Source: Opitutaceae bacterium (GTDB lineage: Bacteria > Verrucomicrobiota > Verrucomicrobiia > Opitutales > Opitutaceae). Taken from it: a DNA stretch of 64,000 nt. This document shows positions 1 through 7,135 of the stretch, in pieces. The DNA lies in assembly GCA_024233285.1 (NCBI GenBank), contig JACKPU010000001.1, forward strand, positions 248,001 to 312,000, in the 5' to 3' direction. The notes beneath the pieces were generated by a model. It made no database searches and was not told the DNA's origin. It saw only the letters and a list, made by a program, of their open reading frames with translations. The position numbers were made by a program, and so were the translations under genes. Each line of letters starts with the position of its first letter. The stretch's first letter is position 1.

Positions 1-123
1 CGAAGCCCAACCGCAACCCTCAACCACGGACCCATCATGACCACTATTGTCATTCTCTTTTCTTCCCTGCCCGTGGCGGTTGCCGGTCGCGCGTAACATT
101 TCGCGCCATTCTCCCTGATGACC

Positions 124-147
124 AAGGCCGCCCGCGGGCGGCCTTTT
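124..147 (+). terminator. Rho-independent terminator of a gene upstream of the window
   Basis: A perfect 7-bp GC stem (GGCCGCC at 126-132 pairing with GGCGGCC at 137-143, loop CGCG) is followed by TTTT. It points rightwards, so it should end a plus-strand gene lying left of the window. Its position also argues against starting rsgA at the ATG at 118, since translation would then run through the terminator. Confidence 0.7.
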
Positions 148-228
148 GCTTGGCCGGTCACCGGCCGTGCCGCGCCCGCTAGCCGGACTGCGCGTTTTCA
201 CCTCCCCTGCATCATCTCTGTTTTTACC

Positions 229-1314
229 ATGACTCTTGATTCCCTTGGTTGGAACGCCGCTTTCGCGGCCACATTCCCAATCACTTCCGATCTCCAGCCC
301 GCCCGGGTCGTCTGTGCGCACAAACACGCCTGTGATGTGCTCACGCCAGCCGGGTTGTTCACCGCCGAATGCACCGGCCGTCTGCTGCATAAGGCCGCCA
401 CCGCCGCCGACCTGCCCGTTGTGGGCGACTGGGTCGCGTTGCGTTTGCGTCCCGGCGAAATGCGCGGCGATATCCACGCCGTGCTGCCCCGGCGCACGCG
501 TTTTTCGCGGCGCGCCGCCGGCACCCGCAGCGAAGAACAGGTCGTCGCCGCCAACCTCGACACGGTGTTCCTCGTCTCCGCGCTTGATCAAAACTACAAC
601 CTGCGCCGGATCGAACGCTACCTCTTGCTCGCGTGGGAAAGCGGGGCCGACCCCGTCGTCGTGCTCAACAAAGCCGACCTCCACCCCGATTCCGCCGCGG
701 CCTGTGAAGAAGTCGCCGCCATCGCCCCCGGCGTGCCCGTCGTGGGGTTGAGCGCGCTCGATGCTACCGGACTCGCGGCGCTGACGCCATGGCTTCAACC
801 CGGCCGCACCGTCGCCCTGCTCGGCTCTTCCGGCGTCGGCAAGTCCACGCTCACCAACCGCCTGCTCGGCGCCGAAGTGCAGCTCACCTCCAACATCAGC
901 AACGCGAACTACAAGGGGCGCCACACCACCACGCGCCGCGAACTCCTGGTCGCCCCATCGGGCGCCCTGATTATCGACACGCCGGGCATGCGCGAAATCC
1001 AGTTCTGGCAAAGCGACGCCGACGCGGTGGACGAAACCTTCGCCGACATCGAACAACTTGCCGCCGATTGCCGCTTTCACGATTGCCAGCATCACGGCGA
1101 GCCGGGCTGCGCGATTGCCGCCGCTTTGGAGGCTGGCGAACTCGATGACGGCCGCTGGCAAAGCTATCAAAAACTCCAGCGCGAACAGGCCCATGCCGCC
1201 CGCAATGCCGACGCCGTGCTCGATCGCGCCGCCCGCCAGTCGTGGAAGAAAATCAGCCAGCAGGCCCGGAAACACATCCGGCAAAAACACGCCGGGTATG
1301 ACACCCGGGATTGA
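229..1314 (+). CDS. rsgA: Ribosome small subunit-dependent GTPase A (RsgA/YjeQ)
   Basis: A late 30S-assembly GTPase whose GTP hydrolysis is stimulated by the small subunit and releases RsgA from nearly mature 30S particles. The circularly permuted G-motif order diagnostic of the family is visible: G4 NKAD precedes the P-loop GSSGVGKST, then the G3 motif DTPGMRE. An N-terminal OB-like region comes first (GDWVALR). The C-terminal zinc-binding module is seen as the CRFHDCQHHGEPGC run. The ATG at 229 gives 361 residues, normal for the family; the in-frame ATG at 118 would include an upstream terminator and a low-quality N-terminus. The gene stands alone, followed 34 bp later by the GYF_2 gene. 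Confidence 0.93.
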   Translation: MTLDSLGWNAAFAATFPITSDLQPARVVCAHKHACDVLTPAGLFTAECTGRLLHKAATAADLPVVGDWVALRLRPGEMRGDIHAVLPRRTRFSRRAAGTRSEEQVVAANLDTVFLVSALDQNYNLRRIERYLLLAWESGADPVVVLNKADLHPDSAAACEEVAAIAPGVPVVGLSALDATGLAALTPWLQPGRTVALLGSSGVGKSTLTNRLLGAEVQLTSNISNANYKGRHTTTRRELLVAPSGALIIDTPGMREIQFWQSDADAVDETFADIEQLAADCRFHDCQHHGEPGCAIAAALEAGELDDGRWQSYQKLQREQAHAARNADAVLDRAARQSWKKISQQARKHIRQKHAGYDTRD

Positions 1315-1348
1315 CGCCACGGCCCGGCCACGAAACGCTTCATTCACC

Positions 1349-2299
1349 ATGTTCACGATCATCGGAGGCGACGGAAAGGAATACGGCCCGGCTACGGTTG
1401 AACAGATTCGCGCCTGGATCGGCGACGGGCGCGCCAATCTCGACACCCAAGCGCGGCGCACCGGCGAAGACCAGTGGCGGCGCTTGGGCGACTACCCCGA
1501 ATTCAGCAGCACGGGGGAACCGCAACCACCGCCAACCGGTTCCGCCCCGGTCCCAGCTGCCGGCCCAACCGCCAGTAGCACCTTCGCGGTTGACGCCAAC
1601 GACCTGATCGCCCGTGCGACCAAGCTCGACATCTTCGGCTGCATCCAGCGCGGCTGGACCAGCGGTCGCGCGAATTTTTGGCCGCTGCTCGGCGTGTCGA
1701 TTCTGGTCGGCCTGTGCGCGGCGATCGCCGGCTCAATCCCGCTGATCGGCATCCTGTCATCCTTGCTGCTCAACGGCGTGTTTTACGGCGGGCTCTATTT
1801 TTATTGCCTGAAGAAGGTGCGTGGCGAATCAACCGAACTGGGGGATGCCTTCAGCGGCTTCTCGGTCTGTTTCGTGCCGTTGATGCTGACAACGCTCGTG
1901 AGCGTGGTGCTGACTGTCCTCGGATTTTTCCTGCTGATCCTGCCAGGCATTTACTTGGTGGTCGCCTGGTTCTTCGCTTATCTGGTCGTGCGCGAAAAGC
2001 TGCTGCCGTTTTGGGATGGCATGGAACTCACCCGCCGGGTCGTGACCGCGCAATGGTGGCGGGTGTTCGGTCTCTTTATCATGCTGATGCTGGTTTCCAT
2101 GGCGTTCATGATCGTCCCTGGTGCTCTGTTTTTGGGCGGCAGTCTCGCCACTCAGGCCGGTCCGACAGCGGCAGGTATCGCCATGTTTGCCTTGGGTGGC
2201 ATCGGCCTGGCGATCGCGGTCTGTGTGTTGATTCCATTCTACACGGCGACCTTGATGCACGCCTACGACGACCTGTTCAATCCGCCGCCGAAGAGCTGA
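1349..2299 (+). CDS. GYF_2-domain multi-pass membrane protein
   Basis: A 316-residue protein with an N-terminal GYF_2-type domain (about residues 1-55; GPATVEQIRAWI, then a WRRLGDYPEF ending), a Pro/Ala-rich linker, and a C-terminal membrane part with about six hydrophobic segments (for example FWPLLGVSILVGLCAAIAG and LFIMLMLVSMAFMIVPGALF). GYF_2 domains are thought to bind proline-rich or partner peptides, and the combination with a DUF975/DUF4013-like membrane domain is common in Planctomycetes and Verrucomicrobia. The role is unknown. The open frame runs upstream into rsgA, but only the ATG at 1349 yields the canonical domain start. It converges with the DoxX gene, leaving 3 bp between stop codons. 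Confidence 0.75.
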   Translation: MFTIIGGDGKEYGPATVEQIRAWIGDGRANLDTQARRTGEDQWRRLGDYPEFSSTGEPQPPPTGSAPVPAAGPTASSTFAVDANDLIARATKLDIFGCIQRGWTSGRANFWPLLGVSILVGLCAAIAGSIPLIGILSSLLLNGVFYGGLYFYCLKKVRGESTELGDAFSGFSVCFVPLMLTTLVSVVLTVLGFFLLILPGIYLVVAWFFAYLVVREKLLPFWDGMELTRRVVTAQWWRVFGLFIMLMLVSMAFMIVPGALFLGGSLATQAGPTAAGIAMFALGGIGLAIAVCVLIPFYTATLMHAYDDLFNPPPKS

Positions 2300-2302
2300 A
2301 TT

Positions 2303-2800
2303 TCATTTCGCGGCGCCAGGTCGTTTGAGCCAGGCGTCCAACGAAAACCGACCCGGTCCGGCGGTCAGCACGATCACGCAGGTCAGCAGAAACAAGAACG
2401 GCGCGGCGGAAGTAAACTTGTCCGGATCGCTGACGATGGCCTGCAGGGCTTCGCGATCCGCCGTCACATAGGCCACGACCATCACCAGGATCAACGGCAC
2501 TGAAACCACGCGTGAAGCCAGCCCGAGCATGAGCAGCAAACCGCCGCCGGCCTCGGTCACGCCGGCCAGCATCGCATTGAGTTTCGGCCATGGAATGTCG
2601 ATGCTGGCGAAAAACCCCGCGGTGCGGTCAAGGTTAATCAGCTTGCCCTTGCCGGTCTGGAAAAACTGCCAGCCCCAGAAAAGGCGCATGACCAGCAGGA
2701 CGAGAGGGAAAAGAAAAACGCCGGTCGCCGTCAGCGACGATTCCAGTTTGGTGAAGCCGGATTTGAGATTCATGAACGTGAGAGACGCGACCTCGGCCAT
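2303..2800 (-). CDS. DoxX-family membrane protein of the bufferin-type operon (BufD/GigT-like)
   Basis: A 165-residue DoxX-family protein with four predicted membrane helices (LFPLVLLVMRLFWGWQFF, AMLAGVTEAGGGLLLMLGLA, VPLILVMVVAYV, FLFLLTCVIVLTAGPGRFSLD). The FxRLFWGWQFFxTGKGKL start and the TAGPGRFSLD end are typical of DoxX. It follows the DUF2063 gene with no spacing: its ATG abuts the TAA of that gene, so it is surely in the same transcript. In known bufferin/gig operons a DoxX protein is the last member; its biochemical role there is not settled. A second start, MNLKSGF, lies ten codons in. Confidence 0.88.
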   Translation of the reverse strand: MAEVASLTFMNLKSGFTKLESSLTATGVFLFPLVLLVMRLFWGWQFFQTGKGKLINLDRTAGFFASIDIPWPKLNAMLAGVTEAGGGLLLMLGLASRVVSVPLILVMVVAYVTADREALQAIVSDPDKFTSAAPFLFLLTCVIVLTAGPGRFSLDAWLKRPGAAK

Positions 2801-3730
2801 TTATTTCCGCGGGCAGAACCAGCCGAGCTGCATCCAGTTGGTAAACCATGCCTGAACTTGTTCCGGTTTAACGCGCAGACCCGCGGCGGCCACCGCCCGG
2901 GCCAACGATTTGCCGTCGCGCAGGGCCACCAGCATCCGATAGGCCGGCGCCTCCAGTCGTTTGTAATAAATCACGCCTTCGTGCCGGTGGATCGCAAGCC
3001 AGGTGCGCGCGGCCGTGGGACGCTTGGTCAGACGACGACGCGTCGTCTTGCGCCCCCCCCTCTCCACGGCATTGCTCGCGTCGTCCCGCAGGGCATCGCG
3101 TTTCAAGGCGATGGCGTAGTCGTCCACCGGATAACGCAGCGCAAGCAGTTTGATCTGCGGCTGTAGTCCCAATCTCAACCGGGTCGGCGGCGCATCCGCC
3201 AGATCATCCGGCGTGGCCGGCGGCACCGCGCCGCCGTCAAAGCATTCGATCTGCGCCCATTCAAAGGCCGCCATGTCGGCGGCCAAAGCCGTATGCGGGG
3301 TGGTCAATCGCGGATGGGCGCGAATGTATCTTTCCAACCGCGCCGGCAAATCGCGCAAGGTGAACGAGCGAGAGGGCACTTGCGTCAGATACGTCTCAAT
3401 CAGCCGTGCGAATTTCCTTTCGCCCAGCACCGCGCGCAGCCCCGGCAAATCCTCTTGCAACGAATCGAGCGTGCGAAACCAATACATGCGGTTGTAGATC
3501 TCGATGCGTTCGAGAGCGGATAAACGGTCGTTCGCCTTGGCAAAACTGCCGACCACCTCCTCCGCCCGGCGCCCGTCCGCCCAGCGGCGCTGCGATTTAG
3601 CACCCGGCGCCAGCGGCCGCGTAACGGCCTGCATCATCAGACGCTGAAAAGCGCGCAGGTCCGCCGTGCTGCGGATGCGCTCAGGCGCGCGTTGTGGCGG
3701 TTGAGAGAGCTTGGGCTTTTTTCGCGCCAT
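2801..3730 (-). CDS. bufC: DUF2063 protein, MNIO partner (BufC/GigB-like)
   Basis: A 309-residue protein with a basic N-terminal tail, then the DUF2063 / HvfC-BufC N-terminal domain. The family hallmark is visible around residues 85-115 as SALERIEIYNRMYWFRTLDS followed by LQEDLPGLRAVLG. A C-terminal helical domain (MLVALRDGKSLARAVAAAG, then VQAWFTNWMQLGWF) resembles the winged-helix-like end of the family. Such proteins bind the precursor leader and present it to the MNIO enzyme. It overlaps bufB by 50 bp, pointing to translational coupling. The ATG at 3730 is preferred over a TTG one codon upstream. A Lys/Arg-rich insert (GGRKTTRRRLTKRPTAA) is unusual and could help contact an acidic partner. 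Confidence 0.88.
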   Translation of the reverse strand: MARKKPKLSQPPQRAPERIRSTADLRAFQRLMMQAVTRPLAPGAKSQRRWADGRRAEEVVGSFAKANDRLSALERIEIYNRMYWFRTLDSLQEDLPGLRAVLGERKFARLIETYLTQVPSRSFTLRDLPARLERYIRAHPRLTTPHTALAADMAAFEWAQIECFDGGAVPPATPDDLADAPPTRLRLGLQPQIKLLALRYPVDDYAIALKRDALRDDASNAVERGGRKTTRRRLTKRPTAARTWLAIHRHEGVIYYKRLEAPAYRMLVALRDGKSLARAVAAAGLRVKPEQVQAWFTNWMQLGWFCPRK

Positions 3731-4553
3731 CAATGAATGCGTTGGCTTTGAGCGCCTCGGTGTGCACTTCCTCGAACGAGGGTATCTTGTCGTCCCACTC
3801 GAGCAACGTGGCCGTCACGCCGCACTGCCGTGTGGCATGCGCATAGAGTTTCCACACGGGGTCGAGCACGGGATGATCGTGCGTATCGAGCAGGTATTTC
3901 TCAAACTTTGTATGCCCCGCGATGTGCATCTGGCCGACGCGATGATGCGGCACTGCGTCCAGATAAGTGTAAGGATCAAAGCCGTGGTTTTTCGACGACA
4001 CGTAAATGTTGTTCACATCGAGCAGGATCCCGCAGTCCGCCCGTTCCACCACTTCGGTCAAAAATTCCCACTCGGTCATTTCCGATTGGTGAAACTCGGT
4101 GTAGCTCGAAACGTTTTCCACACAGATCGGCACCTCAAGGTAGTCACGCACCATGCGGATTTTCTCCGCCGTGCGCTTGGCCGCGGCAAAGGTATAGGGC
4201 ATCGGCAGCAGATCGTGCGAATACGTGCCGTCAACGCTGCCCCAGCACAGGTGATCGGAAAGCCAGGGTGTATTGGTGCGCCGCACCAGCGTCTTGAGTT
4301 TCTTCAGGTGCGCGCGGTCCGGCTTGTCGGCGGATCCAAAATAGAGCGAGACGCCGTGCTGCACGACCCGGTATTGTTCGAGAATCGCATCCAGCACCTG
4401 CAGCGGACGGCCGCCCTCCACCATGAAGGCTTCCGAAATGATTTCGAACCACGCGCAATCAGGCTTCTGCGCAAGAATGTGACCGTAATGGGGCACGCGC
4501 AGCCCGAGGCCGATGCCATAATCGGTGTGTCCGTTGAATGCGTTCGCTGGCAC
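3681..4553 (-). CDS. bufB: MNIO (DUF692) multinuclear iron oxidative enzyme, BufB/GigA-like
   Basis: A TIM-barrel enzyme of the MNIO family, which uses two or three iron ions and oxygen to modify cysteines of ribosomal peptides (5-thiooxazole in characterised bufferins). The expected ligand-type residues are all visible: H22 in RVPHY, E37, H66 in QHGVS, D100/H101 in SDHL, E146/N147 in VENV, D179/N181/N182 in DVNNIY, H210 and H214 in MHIAGH, and E252/D254 near LLEWDD. Its 290 residues are a normal family length. The start is GTG at 4553; no ATG and no good Shine-Dalgarno sequence is present, so translation may be weak. It lies 110 bp behind the precursor gene with a terminator between. Confidence 0.93.
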   Translation of the reverse strand: MPANAFNGHTDYGIGLGLRVPHYGHILAQKPDCAWFEIISEAFMVEGGRPLQVLDAILEQYRVVQHGVSLYFGSADKPDRAHLKKLKTLVRRTNTPWLSDHLCWGSVDGTYSHDLLPMPYTFAAAKRTAEKIRMVRDYLEVPICVENVSSYTEFHQSEMTEWEFLTEVVERADCGILLDVNNIYVSSKNHGFDPYTYLDAVPHHRVGQMHIAGHTKFEKYLLDTHDHPVLDPVWKLYAHATRQCGVTATLLEWDDKIPSFEEVHTEALKANAFIDGAKKAQALSTATTRA

Positions 4554-4569
4554 GACGTCAGATGAGTTG

Positions 4570-4605
4570 AAAAAAACGGGCCGGATTCACGTAGAACCCG
4601 GCCCG
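4570..4605 (-). terminator. Intra-operon terminator/attenuator between bufA and bufB
   Basis: Read on the minus strand this is CGGGCCGG, a 13-nt loop, CCGGCCCG and then seven T residues. The perfect 8-bp stem is formed by 4577-4584 and 4598-4605, with the A-run at 4570-4576 on the plus strand. It sits after the precursor gene and before the enzyme genes, so partial readthrough would give much more precursor than enzyme mRNA, a stoichiometry usual for RiPP operons. Confidence 0.85.
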
Positions 4606-4663
4606 ATGTTCAAAATGTCCGGCTTGCGATGCAGACCGGCATGTTCAAATGCAGATTGGATTC

Positions 4664-4972
4664 TTACTTGGCGCCGCAGCCGTCCTTGCCCTTGCAGGAC
4701 TCCTTGGCCTTGCAGGCTTCCTTCGCCTTGCAACCTTCCTTGGCTTTGCAGCCCTCCTTGGCCTTGCAGCTGGCTTTGTCGCCACACTCACAATTTTCGC
4801 AGCTGGCTTTGCCTTTGCAGGACTCCTTGGCTTTGCAGGCTTCCTTCGCCTTGGCGTCGGCCGGGGCAGCCGGAGCTCCGGCTTCCTGGGCGTGGGCACT
4901 GACGGCAAACGAACCAGCGTAAAGGCCGGCGATGGCGGCGGCGGTGATGATCAAACGGGTCGATTTCTTCAT
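4664..4972 (-). CDS. bufA: Bufferin-type secreted precursor peptide with Lys/Cys hexad repeats
   Basis: A 102-residue peptide with a clear Sec signal (MKKSTRLIITAAAIAGLYAG; likely cleavage after AHA at residue 28), an Ala/Pro spacer, then a strongly repetitive mature region of C-K-A/G-K-x-x hexads. Eleven cysteines are present at 46, 52, 58, 61, 63, 69, 75, 81, 87, 93 and 99; ten keep a spacing of six with one 5-residue break at 58/63. The signal peptide, cysteine richness and following MNIO, DUF2063 and DoxX genes identify it as the operon's substrate. Known bufferins bind copper through modified cysteines in the envelope; metal and modification here are inferred. The repeat differs from the short EGKCG-type motifs of classical DUF2282 bufferins. 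Confidence 0.88.
   Translation of the reverse strand: MKKSTRLIITAAAIAGLYAGSFAVSAHAQEAGAPAAPADAKAKEACKAKESCKGKASCENCECGDKASCKAKEGCKAKEGCKAKEACKAKESCKGKDGCGAK
4676..4849 (-). repeat. Tandem 18-bp repeats encoding the Cys-Lys hexads of BufA
   Basis: On the minus strand an 18-bp unit coding for C-K-A-K-E-x recurs about nine times, with a break near 4795-4805 where the CENCECGD segment interrupts the phase. Several units are nearly identical in DNA, so the array probably grows and shrinks by slippage or unequal recombination, changing the number of cysteine sites. Confidence 0.85.
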
Positions 4973-5001
4973 ATCGGGTTGTTGGGTTAAACTATCGGGT
5001 T
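4973..5001 (-). promoter_or_regulatory. Direct repeats ATCGGGTT immediately upstream of bufA
   Basis: ATCGGGTT occurs at 4973-4980 and again at 4994-5001, 21 bp apart (two helical turns), with a related GGGTTAA between them. The block begins next to the bufA start codon where a Shine-Dalgarno sequence would be expected, and none is seen. It could be a regulator site or a translational element; the sequence alone does not decide. No convincing sigma-70 or ECF promoter could be fixed in the 149-bp gap. Confidence 0.35.
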
Positions 5002-5121
5002 AAGCGGCCTCAATGACACCGGCAATACCCGGCGGTTCCGGCCACTGTGGGTATGAGTAAACGAACACCTTGATATTCCCGCGGTCCCGGAAAAAGCGCA
5101 ATCTATTTGCGGACGGCATCG

Positions 5122-6096
5122 TCAGATCACCCGGTCGATCAACTCGTCGGCCCCACCGGCAAATCGCTGCAAATTGGCCACAAAGTGCTTCACAATCGCT
5201 TCGTCCTGGTCCGCGCGACCGCCGGCGGTGTGCGGGGTCACGAAACAGTTTTTCGTCGTCCAGAACGGATGATCCGGCGCGAGCGGCTCCGGATTGAACA
5301 CGTCCAGATAGGCCCGGCTCAACCGGCCGGTCTCCAACGCTTCAACCAGCGCCGGGGGATCATCCGTGCTGCCCCGCCCAATGTTGTAATAGCGGGCACC
5401 GCGTTTGCAGCAGGAGAGCCGGCGCGCGTTCATGTAGCCGCGCGTCGCCGCGTTGTCGGGCAGGATGTTGACGATATGATCCGCCTCACCCAACGCGCTG
5501 CTGAGCCGGTCTTCGGCAATCACATGCACGCCGCGCTCGCTGCGCACTTGGCGTCGCACGGCGTAAATCTTCATGCGAAACGGCGCGAGCAGTTCGACCA
5601 AACGCTTGGCAATCGCCCCGTAACCGAGAAGCAACACCGTTTGGCCGGTAAGCAGCACCGATTCGTAACGCCGTTTCTCATAACTCCACGTGTGATCGGT
5701 GAGCTGGTCGCGGTAAGACGGCAGCAGGTTGCGGCCGAGCGCGAGCATCATCGCAAGTGCGTGTTGTGCACAGGAATCGGCAAACACCTCCGACGTGGTC
5801 GTAAGCACGGCACCACGCGCACCAAATGCCTCGCGAAACTCCGGCGTGTCGAACCGGGTGTAGCCCGCCGTCGTCACCGCCACCCAACGCACGCGTTCGT
5901 GTTCAAGACAGTCCTCGACCGCCGGCTGGCCGAACAGCACGTCGGCCGACTGCGTGGCCGCATCGCGTGCACCGGCCTGCAGAACATTGGCCGAGGTCTT
6001 TTGCGCCCAGACGAGTCTGTGCCCCCGCGTGCCCTCGACCAGCAGGCGCGTGGCTGCGTCGTCAAACTTGCCGTTGCACCAGATCGTCAGTGCCAT
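5122..6096 (-). CDS. D-isomer-specific 2-hydroxyacid dehydrogenase family protein
   Basis: A 324-residue NAD(P)-dependent dehydrogenase of the 2-hydroxyacid/phosphoglycerate dehydrogenase family. The Rossmann motif LLGYGAIAKRL lies in the middle, followed by the substrate arginine in NIGRGS, the glutamate region DVFNPEPL and the catalytic histidine in TPHTAGG. The N-terminal catalytic domain is divergent, and cysteines replace usual residues near RRLSCCKRGA. The true substrate cannot be read from sequence; glyoxylate/hydroxypyruvate-type acids are possible. It starts 3 bp after the apt stop codon, so the two are co-transcribed. Confidence 0.85.
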   Translation of the reverse strand: MALTIWCNGKFDDAATRLLVEGTRGHRLVWAQKTSANVLQAGARDAATQSADVLFGQPAVEDCLEHERVRWVAVTTAGYTRFDTPEFREAFGARGAVLTTTSEVFADSCAQHALAMMLALGRNLLPSYRDQLTDHTWSYEKRRYESVLLTGQTVLLLGYGAIAKRLVELLAPFRMKIYAVRRQVRSERGVHVIAEDRLSSALGEADHIVNILPDNAATRGYMNARRLSCCKRGARYYNIGRGSTDDPPALVEALETGRLSRAYLDVFNPEPLAPDHPFWTTKNCFVTPHTAGGRADQDEAIVKHFVANLQRFAGGADELIDRVI

Positions 6097-6099
6097 GGG

Positions 6100-6651
6100 T
6101 TATTCGGTTTCGCTGAAGGTGCAGAGCGCGTGCAAATTATAGCCCGCATCACGCAGGCGCTGCGAGCCACCGAGCTCCGGCAGGTCGATGATCGCCGCCA
6201 TGCCGGCCACGATGCCATCGAGGCCTTCAAACAACTTCGCCGCAGCCAAAAGCGTTCCGCCCGTGGCAATCAAATCATCCAGAATCAGCACGCGGTTGCC
6301 CGGTTTGCAGGCATCGGTGTGAATTTCCACCGTGGCCGTGCCGTATTCCAGCGCGTAGTCCTGCGAAACGGTTTCAAACGGCAGCTTGCCCTTCTTCCGC
6401 ACCGGCACAAACGGCTTGTGCATCTGGTAGGCCAGCGCGCCCCCGAGAATAAATCCGCGCGCATCGACCGCCGCGATCAAGTCCACGCCGAGCCGGGTGC
6501 AGTCGAGGGAGAGCGATTCAACCATGACCCGGATCGCCTCCGGGTCATTGAACAACGTGGTGACGTCGCGAAAGTTGACCCCCGGTTTCGGCCAGTCTCG
6601 CACGGTGCGCACACGGGCCTTCAAATACGAGGCGAGTTCAGCCTGGTTCAT
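6100..6651 (-). CDS. apt: Adenine phosphoribosyltransferase
   Basis: Salvages adenine with PRPP to give AMP and pyrophosphate in the cytoplasm. The 183-residue protein carries the PRPP-binding motif VLILDDLIATGGTLLA and the family markers FRDVTTLF, AVDARGFILGG and KKGKLPFETV, all in the normal order. The ATG at 6651 gives the standard N-terminus (MNQAELASYLKARVRTV); the longer open frame upstream is unlike the family. It sits in a minus-strand operon between the YbaY-like lipoprotein gene (70 bp upstream) and a 2-hydroxyacid dehydrogenase gene. Confidence 0.95.
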   Translation of the reverse strand: MNQAELASYLKARVRTVRDWPKPGVNFRDVTTLFNDPEAIRVMVESLSLDCTRLGVDLIAAVDARGFILGGALAYQMHKPFVPVRKKGKLPFETVSQDYALEYGTATVEIHTDACKPGNRVLILDDLIATGGTLLAAAKLFEGLDGIVAGMAAIIDLPELGGSQRLRDAGYNLHALCTFSETE

Positions 6652-6721
6652 ACGCTCTGCATGACGCCCGCGAGCCGCGATGGCGGCAAGCAAATCCTCC
6701 GCCTGCCAGCTGCCGCACGTC

Positions 6722-7135
6722 TCAACCGTCCCGCGTCATCGCGACCAGGATCGCATGCGGCTGCGCGGCGTTGGCCGGGGTGACCACATGCGGCTCAACC
6801 GAGAAAAACCGCAGCCGCCCTTCCACTTCGATACGCGCTTCGATGACATATTTCCGGCCCGCCACGATGCCACCGAACGGATAGGGCAAGCTGAATGCCA
6901 TCGGCGGATTGCCCGGATTCGAGATGCTGCGCTCCGCCAAGACCATTTCGGGCGCATCCGGCTTGGTGATGTCGAGCAGACGCACCGTAAGCACCGCCGA
7001 AGCCGGCAGCGCAATGCGTTCGCGGTAGGAAACCGTGCCGGTCATCATCGGGCGCGAAGCCGGCGCGATCACCCCGCTGGAACAACCCGCCAGCCAAACC
7101 GCCCCGCAAAGCAAGATAATGGAAAGGAGTCTCAT
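6722..7135 (-). CDS. YbaY-like lipoprotein
   Basis: A 137-residue lipoprotein: signal MRLLSIILLCGAVWLAGC with a clean lipobox LAGC. It is followed by a beta-rich domain of the YbaY / type III secretion lipochaperone family (GTVSYRERIALPASAVLTV, then LLDITKPDAP, then the PFxLPYP-like MAFSLPYPFGGIVAGRKYVIEARI). The role in Verrucomicrobia is unknown; E. coli YbaY is a glycoprotein/polysaccharide-linked lipoprotein. Its ATG overlaps the stop of the hydrolase-like gene by 4 bp (ATGA), so the pair is translationally coupled. Confidence 0.8.
   Translation of the reverse strand: MRLLSIILLCGAVWLAGCSSGVIAPASRPMMTGTVSYRERIALPASAVLTVRLLDITKPDAPEMVLAERSISNPGNPPMAFSLPYPFGGIVAGRKYVIEARIEVEGRLRFFSVEPHVVTPANAAQPHAILVAMTRDG

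Noticed and set aside
37..96. 19-residue open frame before the first terminator
   Set aside because: Short hydrophobic peptide (MTTIVILFSSLPVAVAGRA) without a ribosome-binding site; a leader peptide is possible but there is no supporting evidence.
118..228. Longer N-terminus for rsgA
   Set aside because: The extension runs across a Rho-independent terminator and is not conserved in type; the ATG at 229 fits the family.
4676..4849. Regular short repeats resembling a CRISPR array
   Set aside because: The 18-bp units are in frame, without spacers of unique sequence, and encode the BufA hexads; no cas genes are nearby.
4649..4990. Hydrophobic plus-strand open frame that looks like a membrane protein
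   Set aside because: It is the antisense reading of the repetitive Cys/Lys region of bufA; the hydrophobic repeats mirror the Lys-rich codons. The minus-strand gene has the signal peptide and operon context.
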